Positions 30,664 to 43,003 of a stretch of 64,000 nucleotides of DNA are shown piece by piece (within the stretch, counting starts at the first letter, position 1; every line of letters begins with the position of its first letter). Source of the DNA: Pascua guehoae (lineage: Eukaryota > Basidiomycota > Tremellomycetes > Trichosporonales > Trichosporonaceae). The DNA lies in the NCBI GenBank assembly GCA_001600415.1, contig BCJX01000025.1:6441-70440 (forward strand), in the 5' to 3' direction. The notes beneath the pieces were generated by a model that was not told the origin of the DNA, searched no databases, and was given only the letters and a program-made list of their open reading frames with translations. The translations under genes and the position numbers were made by a program.

Positions 30664-31073
30664 ATGGGCGGAGGGGGCAAGGAATGAAGTCATCTCAAGA
30701 GCAGACTGTGTGTTTAGCTCCCATTGTATCTCCATACACACACACGTGCATGTACAAAGCATAGCATTGAGCGTGAGCAGTCAGGCGAGATGCTTCTGAC
30801 GGTGTGTTTGAGCCGCCAAGCTTTTGGGCACGGCCAGGCGCGAGTTGGGGTGACCAACTTGAAAAGGCGGGGTGGCCGTTTGCAGTGTCCCAATTTCGGC
30901 CCAGTAGTGGAGTCTGTCGGCGCGTCCCGACGTGTCGTGCCATGATGGACTGTGTTCCTTGGCGCAGGTCGTGCCTCCACCAATGGATGCCAACTCTTGC
31001 CTGTTGATCTCTCAACCTCGTCCTTGTCATTGTCTTGCCGCTGTCCCCCATCTTGACGAGCCCTCTGCCCACC
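30664..31073. other. Intergenic region kinase/TMEM97-like gene
   Basis: Short 3'UTR then promoter of the next plus-strand gene. No ORF or motif of note. Confidence 0.5.
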
Positions 31074-32291
31074 ATGTCGCGCTTTGCAGGCCGCCCCCGG
31101 GACCTCGTCTGGTTCTCCTTCCTGGTGGTACGTCCGCGAGCGTGTACTGTAGCGCTGACACCAGATGCACATTGTGGGTACATCCACGGAGACAGGAGGC
31201 GGCCTGAAGACCAGTCAATCTGGACAGACAAGAGCACCGACACCACCTACACCAACGCCCCCCCCCCCCCCCCCACAATCCCTCCCCCGGCCCCCCCCCC
31301 CCCCCTACTAACCCACAGCCCACGACGATCTGCATCGACATGCAGCCCTTCTACCCCCAGTGGCTCCTGGACGCGACGCCCTTCCCGGCCCTCCTCGCCT
31401 TTTACATGAACAGCACGCGCGACCCGATCCTCGTGGGCGTCATGGGCGGGCACGCAGAGTGGGCGTGGCTCCGGACGTTTTTCGCACTCGAGGGTACCTT
31501 CCAGCTCGCTAGCTTTGTCATTGGCGCTTGGGGATTGTGGAAGAGTGAGTCTGGCAAGTGCTTTGGTGGGGAGGGGGCCACTGGTGCTGTGCGAGGTAGT
31601 GGGCCACAGTCGCCCTGGGTGGTTCTGTACGATGACAGTCTGTTGGCACGTGGGGCTGCATGCTGCAGCTGCCGGCATACCTGTGCTCGTCCCGGGTGTG
31701 CCCGCCGTGTGGTCGTGGTCGATCTGGGTAGCAAGCACTGCTGCTAGTTCACTCTGGTCTGCTCTGCTCTGCTCTGCTCTGCTCTGCGCTGTTCCTCTGT
31801 CTCCCCATCTGCACCTGGCGACAAAAGGCGTCAAGAGAGCCCAAACCTCGAATGCTTGGCTCTGCAACTTTGTCCCTCCCCACCCCGCACTCTCTCACGA
31901 GGTGCATCTGTCGCCCATTGAACCCCCGCCCCCACAGAGACTGAACGCTAACGCCCAGACGACCGCCGCGTCTACCGTACGTCTCTCCAACCGCCAGTCA
32001 TAGTCCAAAGTCCCTAGGCGACTGCGACTCTGACCACTCACGCCTCACGTCCCACACTGCTGACATACAGCCCTCCTGGTCGCATACGGCGCGTCGACGG
32101 CCACGACCCTCCTCCCCATCCTCTACAAGCTCTTCAACGACACGACAAGCCCGCCCCTCACGGGCGCCGAGATGGGCATGCTCCTCAGCTCGTACCTGCC
32201 CTTCCTGTTTGTGCCCCTCGGCATGGCGGTGGATATGGCGCTCAGGCTCGTGTGTATCGTCGCCCGGGCCGACGAGCGCAAGAGGGCCTAG
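31074..32291 (+). CDS. TMEM97/sigma-2 receptor-like EXPERA membrane protein
   Basis: Small four-helix ER protein of the EXPERA family; human TMEM97 acts in sterol/NPC1 biology. Exons 31074-31127, 31319-31544, 31959-31976, 32071-32291; 172 aa, the family size. Family marks are the N-terminal hydrophobic DLVWFSFLV followed by PTTICIDMQPFYP, an internal LAFYMNSTRDPILVGV, TFQLASFVIGAWGLWK, LLVAYGASTATTLLPILY and LLSSYLPFLFVPLGMAVDM. The C-terminus ADERKRA is basic and may be an ER-retrieval tail. Exon 3 is only 18 nt, but skipping it would remove the conserved WK-(N)DRRVY link. Intron 1 (191 nt) holds runs of 17 and 15 cytosines. Intron 2 is 414 nt, long for this genome. Confidence 0.85.
31128..31318 (+). 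repeat. Intron 1 with two poly(C) tracts
   Basis: C17 at 31258-31274 and C15 at 31291-31305, separated by ACAATCCCTCCCCCGG, lie 13-60 bases before the acceptor. The C-runs replace the usual branch/polypyrimidine layout; CTAAC at 31307-31311 is the likely branch site. Confidence 0.8.
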
Positions 32292-32843
32292 GGAGTTGTT
32301 ATGGGACGGGCAGGTGGGGGCGTGGCGTTGTCGGTAAATACAGCGCCCCACCGGCGGCAAGACAATACGACAGTACTCTAGACGCAGGACCGGTGGATAG
32401 AGACATCTCCTACAAGCTAGACATGCAGCGGTTCAAGGGGTCCAGTTGAGGCCGAGTTGTAACCTGAACCTCATGCTGTTTTCCTAATGAATGCCATCAT
32501 TGAGGAATGACCTTTTGCCAACCACATGACCTACACCTTCACAGATCGCAGGCTGGCAGAGGATGTCTTCACTCCAGCCTCAGCAGCCTAGTCTCATCTC
32601 TGAAGTTGACGCGGCGCAGCATACGGCCCCGCATTGTATGTGCTGTAGCTCCCTGTGCAACTGGCTCCGCAACGCGCTCTGCGACTGAAATTGGTACAGC
32701 CTGGGGGTTGGGAGTCATGCAGCCCCAATCTCAGCGACAGTAACAACACAGCACCCGCAAAGCGGGTGTCCACAGCCAGCATATCGTACATTAGCTGCTC
32801 TGCAAAGCAAGATCTACCTCATCTAACGTGCCCGCGCAGCCCA
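32292..32843. other. Convergent intergenic region TMEM97-like/GPI8
   Basis: About 550 bp between two 3' ends. No coding or RNA gene signal was found. Confidence 0.5.
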
Positions 32844-34341
32844 TCACCGGCAGTGCTTGTATGCGACCGCGGCCGCGGCGGCAAGGAGCACGGCGCTCAT
32901 GACCTTGCGTGCCGACATTGCGGCAGCGGCCCACTCGTCGTCGATGGTGAGCACGCTCGCACCGGGCTTGTCTTGCAGCCGCCTGTACGGCTTGGACGAC
33001 GGGCTCTCGGCTTGGCTCTCGGTTACAGGTTCCGATCTAGGCTCAGACGCCGCCCAGCCTTGCGGGTCGGATGTGCTCGCATGCGAACCGGGGGCAACTT
33101 CGACACGGGCGACGCCGCCGAAAAAGTCGGTCAACATGATCTCGGCAGGGGAGACGGTCGAGAGGTCCGTCCTCGTGCCCGCGTGCGAGTAGATTTTGGC
33201 CGGGTCGTACAGGTCAAACTGCACGGTCAGCACGGGGGTAGTGATGCGGCATGGACATAAGTCTGGGCCGGTGGAGTAGTAATACGGAAGTGGAATATCC
33301 TCTGCAGACACGTTCCAGCCACTCACGAGACTCTGCAGGGACTGCTTGGACGTCTTGTTCATCCCCTCGAGATAGTGCAGGACAAAGTGGGTAAAGGCAT
33401 CGATGACGGCGACGCCAATCTCCGAGTCCGAGTGGTGCTGTCGCTGTCAGTTGACGAGTCCTACCAGGAAGACATTGTCCCAACTCACAGACAGAGAGTT
33501 CTCGCCGAGCTCGGATGAGCCAGTCGCAATGACGTTGGGCGAGTAGAACTGCGAGTACATCGTGTTGGCCTGGCACGTGTCAATGACAAAGAGGAGCTTG
33601 TTGTATCTGTGGCAATGTTAGTCCCAAAGGCGGCTACAGTCCATCTCCATCGTAAGCTCATACCCACCTCCGCTTCTCCCACATCTGCTGGACGGCGTCG
33701 GCAATGTCAAACGCCGACATTTCCTCGTTGTCCTGGAACTTGAGGAACTCGTCGCCACCATGGCCCGACATGTAGATGAGGACGTTTGACGACGCATCCG
33801 AGAGGAGCCGCTTGTTGGGCGGGACATTGTTGTCCAGCCGTCCTAAAGTGTCAGCGACAACGTTTGTGGAAGGTAACACCCTGTCTCACCCGTCAACAAG
33901 CGCAAGAAGCTCTCGACCGTCACCTCGTAGCCACGGTAGTCGACCTCGACGCTGTCGCCGTACAGGTCGAGCTGGCGTCCGGCATTGGCATACACCGCAG
34001 CGGGGAAGACGTTGCGGCCGTTGCACGCGGCGTCGTCGGCGAGCATGAGGATGATGTTCGAGTCGGGGATGCCCAGCCGCTTGATGGTGCGGTACATGGC
34101 CAGCGTATTGGCCATGTGCTTAACATGTCAGCTAGTATATTATCACCGTCGCTCGAGCTCGGCTTACGCGGTAGTTGAACCAGAATCGCGAGGTGCAAAC
34201 GAGGACGGCCCAGTTGTTGGTATGTCTAGAGCCGCTGCCCTCGAAGAAGGCCTGGGCTTGCTCGGCCGCTGGCTGGCTCGCGAGACATGATAGTGCCGCC
34301 ACAATGGCGACAATGAAAAAGGACCAGCCTGGTAGTCTCAT
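32844..34341 (-). CDS. GPI8: GPI-anchor transamidase catalytic subunit
   Basis: Caspase-like C13 protease of the ER GPI-transamidase complex; it cleaves the C-terminal signal and transfers GPI. Exons 34341-34168, 34118-33890, 33842-33668, 33606-33489, 33437-32844; 429 aa. A signal peptide ([16 protein letters not shown]) leads into [18 protein letters not shown]. The catalytic dyad is seen as YMSGHGG (His 162) and VIDTCQA (Cys 204); the 42-residue spacing equals yeast Gpi8 (157/199). [20 protein letters not shown] follows. The C-terminus ends in a hydrophobic segment ([18 protein letters not shown]) as a membrane anchor. The R/H junction of exon 1/2 requires an AAG acceptor at 34119-34121. 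Confidence 0.95.
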
Positions 34342-34688
34342 GCTGAGCGTAGCAGCTCAAAAGGAGAGAGTGTGAGTATGGATAACGATGATGAGTAAGT
34401 TGCCAGAACTGGGTCAGATACCGTCGTCGGACATGGCCAGCGCGACCCGGGTGCGTCTCTCAGGCACACTGCCCAGCGCGTCACCAACATGGCACTCACT
34501 CGCAGGGGACCGATTTGGTTCCGCTCCATTCACCCACCACCGTTGACATTGTGCCAACTACTTGGACAAGATGCAACAACTGCATTGTCTGTACACTACC
34601 AATACTCATCCGTAACCATCACACCTCGACACTCCGCCTGCATACTCCCGCGACACCCGCCCGACTGTAATACCTCACTCGCACCACA
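34342..34688. promoter_or_regulatory. Divergent GPI8/RTF1 promoter (347 bp)
   Basis: The sole non-coding DNA between two opposite start codons. No TATA box is seen on either strand, so both genes probably use TATA-less promoters. Confidence 0.5.
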
Positions 34689-36667
34689 ATGTCCGACGTT
34701 GACCTTGAAAATGAGCTCCTCGGCCTCGCCGAAGACGACCCAGAGGAGCACAAGAGGCGTCATGGCAAGAAGAACCATGGATTGTGCGTCAACAATGATC
34801 GACCGTCTCCAGCTACCTTAGCTAACCACCTTGTAGCATCGAGGACTCGGAAGACGAGAATGACGACGAGGCAGACATGGACCTCGACGATGACTCGGAC
34901 GGCGACGATGCCTTTGGCAGCTCATCTCGTTCAAAGCCCCGTCCAACGGGCAACCCGTACCCTCTCGAGGGAAAGTACATTGACGAGGATGACCGTGACT
35001 AGTGAGTCTGAGTCGGACGGGGTGTGTTTGACGAAACGGCCACTGACAGTCGCGTAGCCTTGACAGTCTTCCGGAAATCGAACGAGAGGAGAAGCTCGCG
35101 GCTCGCCAGGAAGAGATCCAAAAGTACAAGGACTCGGCGCAGCTCGATGCCATGTACAAGATGGCGGGGATGGGCGACGAGGATGAAGACGAGGGACCTA
35201 TTCGCAAGAAGCGTGAGTAGATGCTGAATGCCTCCAGATGTCATCTACTGATAAACACAGGAAAGCACACGAGTGTGACAAACGAGGCGACGCGGGCCAT
35301 GGCCGAGCTCAGGAACAGGCGAAGGGCAAAGGATGAGAGGGCGGCGCGTCGCGTACGTGTGCAGAGCGGTTGAATCTATCCCATTGTGGTTCTCACACCT
35401 CAGGCCCTCGAGCGGGAGAAGCGTGGTGGGCGGTCGCCTTCGGTGGCGTCCCAGGAGGACATGTCGTCCGAAGAGGGCGAGATCTCACCATCTGACGCGT
35501 GGCGTGCCGGCTCGCCATCACACCGTATGGCAGAAAAGAAGGAGGTCCGGGCAAAAGACCTCGACGCGCTGCCCGCCACCTGCGAGGAATTCAACTCTGC
35601 GCGCCTCAGTCGCTACGAGCTGGTTGAGATGATGTACAAGGACAACTTTGAGCAGACGATCAAGGGTGCGTATAGTCTGATATTCTCTCTTGCTGACGTC
35701 TAGGTGCTTATGTGCGATTGATGTCTGGGGAGACTGACGAGAATGGCAAACCCAAGTACCGTATCCAACGCATTGAAGGTCGGTTTCTATCTGCCTCGAG
35801 CTCGAGGTTCGCATTATGCTGAACAGTGTTACAGGACTTGACCCACAAAGCCATGGACGATACTCGATCGAGTACAAAGGACGGCAGGTCTCACACAACC
35901 GCGGTCTCGTGTGCAAATATGGCAAGCTTCCGCGGCTGTGGCGTATTGCCGACGTATCCAACGGCGACTTTGAAGAGGTGAGGGGTTGTGGGCACCTGGG
36001 CACCTGCGACAGCGTCATTAACGCCCGCAGACCGAGTTTGGCCGCTACATGTTGGTCCTGCATGCCGACGGGATCAAGGTCCCCCGCCGGTCCGAACTCA
36101 AGCACAAACACGACGACATTGCCGCCCTGCGTGACCGGCCGATGACCGAGGACGAGGTCAACCGCCAAGTCGAAGCGCGCAAGAAGGCAAACCCTCAGGC
36201 GCTGCGCCAAAAGACTGTCATCCGAATCTCACAGCTCATGTCGTCCAAGCAGCTTGCGTTGCGACGCAACGACCCGGAGGCAGCCGAGGACTTCAGCCGC
36301 CAGATCGAAGAGCTCGGCGGAGACCCCGCCACGGGCCAGCTGGTTGAGGGCGACACGGAAATGTCCGAGCACGATCTTCGCCTTCAGCGCATCAACGAGA
36401 TGAACCGCCGCAAGACAAAGGACAACATGGCCAGGGCACACGAGGCGGCAATCGCCAGGCGCAAGCGAGAGGAGGCCATTGTCCGGAGCAAGAAGAAGTG
36501 GGTTGATTTCCCTGGAGAGCTCGATCTGACCCACCAGTGCGTTGAAGAAGGAGGACTCGGCCGCGTCGACCATTATCGAGACACTTCCCCGGTCAGGCCT
36601 GCGCAAGGGCGAGACACCACAGCAGTATGTCGCGAGGACGATTGTTCTCAACTTGGGGGACTTTTGA
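34689..36667 (+). CDS. RTF1: Paf1 complex subunit Rtf1
   Basis: Elongation factor that recruits Paf1C to Spt5 and stimulates H2B ubiquitylation. Exons 34689-34783, 34837-35001, 35058-35212, 35261-35352, 35404-35665, 35704-35778, 35835-35977, 36031-36497, 36538-36667; 527 aa. The order is an acidic N-terminus (SEDENDDEADMDLDDDSDGD), a histone-modification region with EREEKLAARQEEIQKYKD and a basic RNRRRAKDERAARR helix, and the Plus3 domain (SARLSRYELVEMMYKDNFEQ to YSIEYKGRQVSHNRGL, ISNGDFEE-like VSNGDFEETEFGRY). A charged helical region follows. The conserved terminus IVLNLGDF is reached only by splicing a 40-nt intron (36498-36537, GTGGGT donor). Reading through that intron gives an unrelated tail. 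Confidence 0.95.
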
Positions 36668-36790
36668 GGGTAGCCGACTTGTGGGCCATGAGGCAGGTCT
36701 TTCAGTATCCTGATAGTATGCATCGTCATATCGCATCACGGAGGTCAACCTCGCTCTGGCCTAGTATCTGTCTGTAAACTGTCTCTACAT

Positions 36791-38327
36791 TTAGTCCTCC
36801 TTCTTGCCGGCCCCAGCCGCTGGGGCCTCGGCGTCTGCTTCAGCCGACGCTGCCTGGGCGACGGGAAGTGCAGAGCTCGACTTGAGACCCATGCGCGTGG
36901 ATACATACTGGCATGGTTAGCGAGATGGAATGGACGGGCGCACCGAGCCTGATCACTTACATCTTGCGCAACGATTGCGACACTGGTCTTGATGACGTCG
37001 ACGAGGCGCTCCTCGACCCAGTCGCTCCGGTCATACTCGACATCGAGCCAGTCTCCGGGCGACGGCTGGCTGACCGACGTGAACTGGAGGCCGTGGGTGG
37101 GGTCGTGGAGGGAGAGGATAAAGTAGAGGTGGAGGGGGGCCGCCTTTGCTTCGGTGGTGGCCGAGACGAGCAGCTGGGGCTCGGGGATGGGGAGGGGGGC
37201 GAGGACGGGCTGGAGGACGAGGAAGACGGGGACAGTGGTAACTGGGACGTGGGCTGGGGGGCCATTAGCACGTGGCGTCGCGCAATGCATCAGTGTGTGT
37301 TTACTCACGATTGGGAGCAGCTGCGCGTCCGCGGGGGTTCTTCTCTTCTCGCGCCTGCAGGGCCGTGACCTCGTCCTGGGTCGCCTTCCACCCCTCGTCC
37401 CAGCCCGAGAGCGGGTTGAGGCTGCGTTCCGACGGCAGCTCCCTCTCGGGGCGCGACCACACAATGACCATCTCGCCCGACTCGGTCTGGTCGAGAATCT
37501 CGCTCCAGGCGCGGTATACGACGCCCTCGACGCCGTCGTAGCCTGTCATGGGGTGGGCAAGCCAGAGCTCGATAGTCTCGTGCTCCGAGATCGGGGGTGC
37601 GACCGTGTTGATAAGCGTTGTAAACGTAGAGTTGGCCCTTGTGAGAACGTCATTGCCTGGAACAGGTTAGGAGGTGGGTCATGGGTCAAGTGGACGTACG
37701 AAGCTTGTCAAGGTCAACATTGCCTACTTGCTTGACAATGCCGCCCACGCGGGTCTCTGCGTCCTTGCGGAGCTTTGCGAGGTCGACGCCGCCGACCTGG
37801 AGATGGTCGAGCTGGCCACGGATACCCGCCACACCCTCGGTCTTGACCTTTTTGTACTGTTCATCCGCGACACGTGTGGCCGACTGGATCGCCGACGTTG
37901 CAGACGACCACAGCGACCCCCAGCCCGACTGCACAGGAGGCGCAGTGTCCACCTTGAGCGCCGGGGCCGTCTCGACCTTGAATGTCGGCACGTTGGCGTT
38001 GGGTCCCACACCCGCCCCTGGGCCCGCCGAGGGGCTCGCGGTGCGCGATGGCGTTGATGGGGCCAATGGGGCCGACGTGCTAGTCGCCGGCTTGCTCAGT
38101 GGCGCCCGCTTGTGCTTGATCTGCGCCTCGAGAAAGGCAAGCGCAGACGCCGCCTCGGCGTCGGCACCGGGCGAGGCTGGGCCCTCGTCGGCGCCGCTTG
38201 CAGAGCCTGGAGCTTCGACAGATACGCGTGGAGAGGCAGTGTCCGACGTCACGGGAGGGGCTTCGAGGTTGTCGAGGTCGTCGAGGAAGGCCAGGGCCTC
38301 CTCGGCCTTTGTCTTCTTGGGCGGCAT
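36791..38327 (-). CDS. MTC1: Maintenance of telomere capping protein 1 homologue
   Basis: Mtc1 family cytoplasmic protein; in yeast it genetically affects telomere capping and associates with COPI vesicles. Its biochemical role is unknown. Exons 38327-37700, 37656-37309, 37253-36961, 36907-36791; 461 aa. The N-terminus PPKKTKAEEALAFLDDLDNL is the family signature, followed by a low-complexity Ala/Ser/Pro/Thr region. Next come WGSLWSSATSAIQSATRVADEQ and LRKDAETRVGGIVKQV, then the C-terminal domain (HETIELWLAHPMTGYDGVEG, EMVIVWSRPERELPSE, DVEYDRSDWVEERLVDVI). It converges with RTF1, with 123 bp between stops. Confidence 0.85.
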
Positions 38328-39935
38328 CAGAGGCTGGCAAGTAAGAGGTCGAGTCGGAGTGTACGAGTGGGAGGACCGGGTAACTTGGTAAGTCGAGGCG
38401 ACGATGACAAGTGGTGGTTGTTGTACAAGTGTTCTGTAGAGTACAAGATGGAATGGAATCAACGACGCGCCACAGAGCTCTCCTCTCCACGCTGCGTGCG
38501 CACCGACCACTGCCAACCCCCTTTGGTCAGATCGCCCAACAGACAATACTTAATGACGTGCCATGCCATGCATGGCCATGTCATGAGAACCACTCCTATC
38601 GCTCCCACGTGATGACACGCCTAAACCTATTTTCAGTTGGGGGAATGGGAGTTTGCGGGCCTAACGGACAATACTTGTTTGTGGTCGTTGTGTTGGTTCG
38701 AGTCAGGGGTGGACGAGGGGCTGTGACCCTGGGCTTCTGTGCTGACCCCGCGTGCGCATATGGGCACTGTGTGTGCACTGGCTGCTGGTTGTTGGATGCA
38801 CACTGCACACTGCACGCACGCTCAGTCGTCGATGAATGCCGACTGTACTGTAGTGCATGCACCACCAGTACCCATGTGTGTGTGTGTGCGGTGTGCTGTG
38901 TGTGTCCGTGCATGGCGAGCTAGGCCAGCCAGGATGGCCACAAGCATATTGTCTCAAATGGGCATCACGCGCCCAGCCAGCTGCAGCCAGCGCCAACAAG
39001 ACGCCACCTGACACCTGTAAATCCCCCTTGCACGCCTTTTCTCAAACATTTACCCCTCTTGAGCTGCATGCCTAAGTGTAGTCACAGCTGTGTCTGCATG
39101 CCTTTCTCTGCCTTTATGGTGTGTCTTTCCCTGTATCTTAGGCCTGTAACACCCTAGATGGCCTCTTTGCCCTTTGTTGCATTGCCGCCTGTGGATGGAC
39201 GCTGGGTTGCAGGCTGGCTGGTTGGCTGGTTGCCGACCAAAGCAAAGGGAGGGAGGGTCAAATGAACCTGGGTCCCACCTGCCTCCCTCCCCCGCGCGCC
39301 TTGCACGCTGGCCGCTCGCTGGCTGGCTGGCAGCTGGCATGCCGCTGGCCGCTGGGTGGTTGCCCCTCGGGCCTCAGGTCATTCTCCCACCTCGACAAGC
39401 TGCAGGCCGACAGACACACTCTCCCCTCCCTCCCCTCCCCTCTCGTCCCTCCCCTTCGTCTCCCTTCATTCCCCCACCCAACCCGCATAGCCCGCACCCA
39501 AACCCGCGACCACCACATCTACTACCTTACCACTTACATCACCATCACCGTCACCATACCTCCCTCCCCTTCTTCCTTCACTCGACCAACAAGGCCGCTA
39601 AATCAATCAATCCTCCGCTCCCACCACCACCACCACCACCACTTCGACTAATCACTCCATCCGCGACCGCCCTCATACCCACTCTACACCTTGCACAGCC
39701 ACCTTCGCTCTCTTTTGACCTTCAGCCCGCCGGCCCCCCAGTTCTCGTCACATCCTCCACCCCAAACCCCCCCCCCCCCCACCCCGGTCGGCTTTGGATC
39801 TGATCGCGCCGACTCGCTCTTCTTTCATCTTTTGATCCTCGCCCCTTTTGCAGGATCCCATCCGCCCCCACACCCATCCTCTCTCTGTTATCATCCACCC
39901 CTCCCGACCAGGCCGAGTAGCCACACTCGCCTGGC
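38328..39935. other. 1.6-kb divergent intergenic region MTC1/CDC55
   Basis: Contains a palindromic CATGCCATGCATGGCATG-like cluster near 38560-38585, TG-rich repeats at 38875-38910, GGCTGGCTGG runs at 39200-39350, and a long strand-asymmetric pyrimidine tract (39410-39930, with C12 at 39769-39780) leading to the CDC55 start. No coding gene is supported. Confidence 0.5.
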
Positions 39936-41886
39936 ATGGATCCCGATGCACCATCAAACCAATGGCGGTTCGCCCAGTGTTTTGGAGACAAGGGCGAGGT
40001 AGAGGACATCACAGAGGGTTCGTGCACAACCTCCTCTAGGCTAACCACCACGGCACCTCTTTTCCTCTGCACGCGTACACGGCTGACCGCAATCCTCTTA
40101 CAGCCGACATTATCTCGACTGTAGAGTTTGACCACACTGGCGACTACCTCGCGACCGGTGACAAGGGAGGCCGTGTTGTCCTCTTTGAGCGCAACGAACA
40201 GGTGCGTCTCGGACCACCTCACCCGCCCACCTGGCAGGCTGGTCGCCCCCAATCTCACCTTATCCCATCGACTCACAGCACCCGTCTCTCTCCTCTAGAG
40301 GTACTCGTACTGACAAGCTTTGCAGAAAAAGGGCTGCGAGTACAAATTTTACACCGAGGTGCGTCTTTGAGGATGGGCTGTCGCTGCCAATGGGCTAGGG
40401 TTGACGCGTCCCTACAGTTCCAGTCGCATGAGCCCGAGTTTGACTACCTCAAGTCGCTCGAGATTGAGGAGAAGATCAACAGGATTCGGTGGTGCAAGCG
40501 GCAAAACGCTGCCCATTTCCTTCTCAGCACCAATGGTGAGGTGTACGGCTTCTGCATCGACCTAACATTGCAGACAAGACGATCAAGCTCTGGAAGGTGT
40601 TTGACAAGCAAATCAAGGTTGTCACGGAGAACAACCACATGGAGGGCTATGCGCCCGGCCCCGGCGGAGTCTCTGCTCAGCAACTGCGTCTGCCCCGACT
40701 TGCCACCCACGACTCCATTACGGCTGCGGTTCCGCGCAAGGTGTACGCCAACGCCCACGCGTACCACATCAACTCGATCTCTGTCAACTCTGACGGCGAG
40801 ACGTACATTTCGGCCGACGACCTGCGCATCAACCTGTGGAACCTGAACATTAGCGACCAGAGCTTCAGTGCGTCGCTCTCCGTTGCTCTTTGTCTCTGGT
40901 TGCTAACTCGTCCACAGACATTGTTGACATTAAGCCTGTCAACATGGAGGAGCTCACAGAGGTCATCACCGCCGCCGAGTTCCACCCGATCCACTGCAAT
41001 CTCTTCATGTACTCGAGCTCCAAGGGCACGATCAAGCTTGCCGACATGCGCGAGGCCGCCTTGTGCGACCAGCACGCCAAGCGTGCGTTGAAAGTTTGGG
41101 ACTCTGACGAGTGGTGTTGCTAACTGATCCAGTGTTTGAGGAGGAAGAGGACCCGTCTACCAAGTCTTTCTTCTCGGAGATCATCTCGTCGATATCCGAC
41201 GTAAAGTTCTCGCGAGATGGCCGCTACATTCTCTCAAGAGATTACTTGACGCTCAAGATCTGGGACATGAAGATGGAGAACAAGCCAGTCAAGACGATCA
41301 ACATCCACGACCACCTCCGCCAGAAGCTGTGCGACCTCTACGAAAACGACTGCATCTTTGACAAGTTTGAGTGCACGTTCAGCGGCGATGGCAGGTACGT
41401 CTTTTCAAGCCTTGAAGTCTGCGCACATCCAGCTCACGCACCCCACAGCCAAGTCATGACGGGATCGTACCACAACTACTTCCGCATCTACGACGTCAAC
41501 AGCGACAATGACGTTGTGCTCCAGGCGGACAAGTCTGCGTTCAAGGCGAAGAAGATCGGAGGTACCCGCGGCAAAGTCCCCGGGAAGAAGGAAACCATCC
41601 AGACCGAGGGCATCGACTTTGCCAAGAAGATTGTGAGTTATCATTGCGTGATCGAAGCGCCGATCTGTGATCAGAGTCTAACCCACCTTAGCTCCACGGC
41701 AGCTGGCATCCTCGGGAAAACACTATTGCGGTGAGTCACATCCGACCAACCAATCGTTCAACCACAATGCTGACGGCCTTTACAGATCGCTGCCACCAAC
41801 AATCTGTGCGTCGTTGTATCCCGCCATCTTCGTGCGCGATCGCTGCTGACTCGGTTTACAGGTTCCTTTACTCAACCCTTTCATAA
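39936..41886 (+). CDS. CDC55: PP2A regulatory B subunit (B55)
   Basis: Seven-bladed WD40 targeting subunit of protein phosphatase 2A, acting in mitotic exit and checkpoint control. Eleven exons: 39936-40017, 40104-40201, 40326-40358, 40418-40535, 40574-40867, 40918-41082, 41133-41394, 41449-41632, 41692-41730, 41786-41805, 41862-41886; 439 aa. Family marks in order: [141 protein letters not shown] and the end NLFLYSTLS. Exons 10 and 11 are 20 and 25 nt. The first donor is GTTCGT, weaker than the rest. Confidence 0.96.
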
Positions 41887-43003
41887 AGCACGCCCGCATC
41901 ACGATACCCGCCTTGTCCCGCCCACCAGCTCATTCCCATTCCAGTCATGTCTGGGACATGATCCTCATCCCCATGGCCCTCGTTCTCCGAGCTCTTCGGC
42001 TTCCCTTTTAACTCGTCTGTCATTTGTCCGACCATATTCCCCATCAACTCTTCCTAGTCAATCCCACGCGCAGTCTCACCAGTGCCGGCTCCAACCCGAA
42101 CACTTTTGGAGGGGCTGCCAATCGGAGCGGCTACCCACCACCACAAATCCATCATCCCAACCAGCTTGGTCTCCATTTTTTACACTAGATTTCGACATTG
42201 GTCCCCAAGGTTTAAGAGCGTCCGCGGGGACCGAGGTGTTGAGAAGGCTGCGAGGAGGGCGGCAGTGTAGAGAACAGAACAGAAGAAGTGAAGCCAATGA
42301 AAAGTGTAGTAGAGTGATACGGTCGTGGATGTGCGTATTGGGCAGTGGAACAGCAGCGGCACCAGGTGCCGGTTGGTGGTCAATGATTGGGGTCGTCAAG
42401 TTTGTCAGTTGTCGAGGCATGGTGCAGAGTCGTGCAATGACGATGTGGCTGAGGATCGATTCATGGCGAGGTTGGAGCATGTGGGTGGGTGGGAAAGGCC
42501 ACATGGACGCATGGGCCCATGGGTGCATTGGTGGTGGACGTGGTGGCAATTGGTGGGTCATGGGTGGGGTGGGGTGGATGGGATGAGGGTGGTTTGGGGC
42601 CCGGCCCGAGCGTGAATGATTTTGCTTCCGACAATATTCAATTCACAAACAAGATCACGTGACTGTACCCTCTGTGTGTGTGTGTGTGTGCTCGCCATCA
42701 ACCTGGTTGGGTTGGGTGGTGGTGCCAAGGTGGACATGGTGCACAACCACCTCCCTCTCGTTGCATTCAAACACTACTCCACATCGGCAACATCTGCCTT
42801 CGTTAAAGCGTGTCCTCCTCGTCACTCGAGGGGGTCCTCGCCTCGACGGCCATTACTCCCCCATCGTTCTTGCTTGCTCGCCCGAACCTCCCACGTCTAC
42901 GACCCTGACGACTACCATCGCATCTTAATCCACCACCGATTTCGCAAGCCAAACAAGACCCCCCCACTTCCAACCCAACACTCCCGACACACAAGCTGCA
43001 AAC
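41887..43003. other. Intergenic region CDC55/MPS1
   Basis: 1.1 kb with no supported gene. It has a TG repeat (about 42674-42691) and Gly-codon-like GGTGGG runs (42480-42600) that are low-complexity DNA. MPS1 leader sequence is CAAGCTGCAAAC. Confidence 0.5.
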
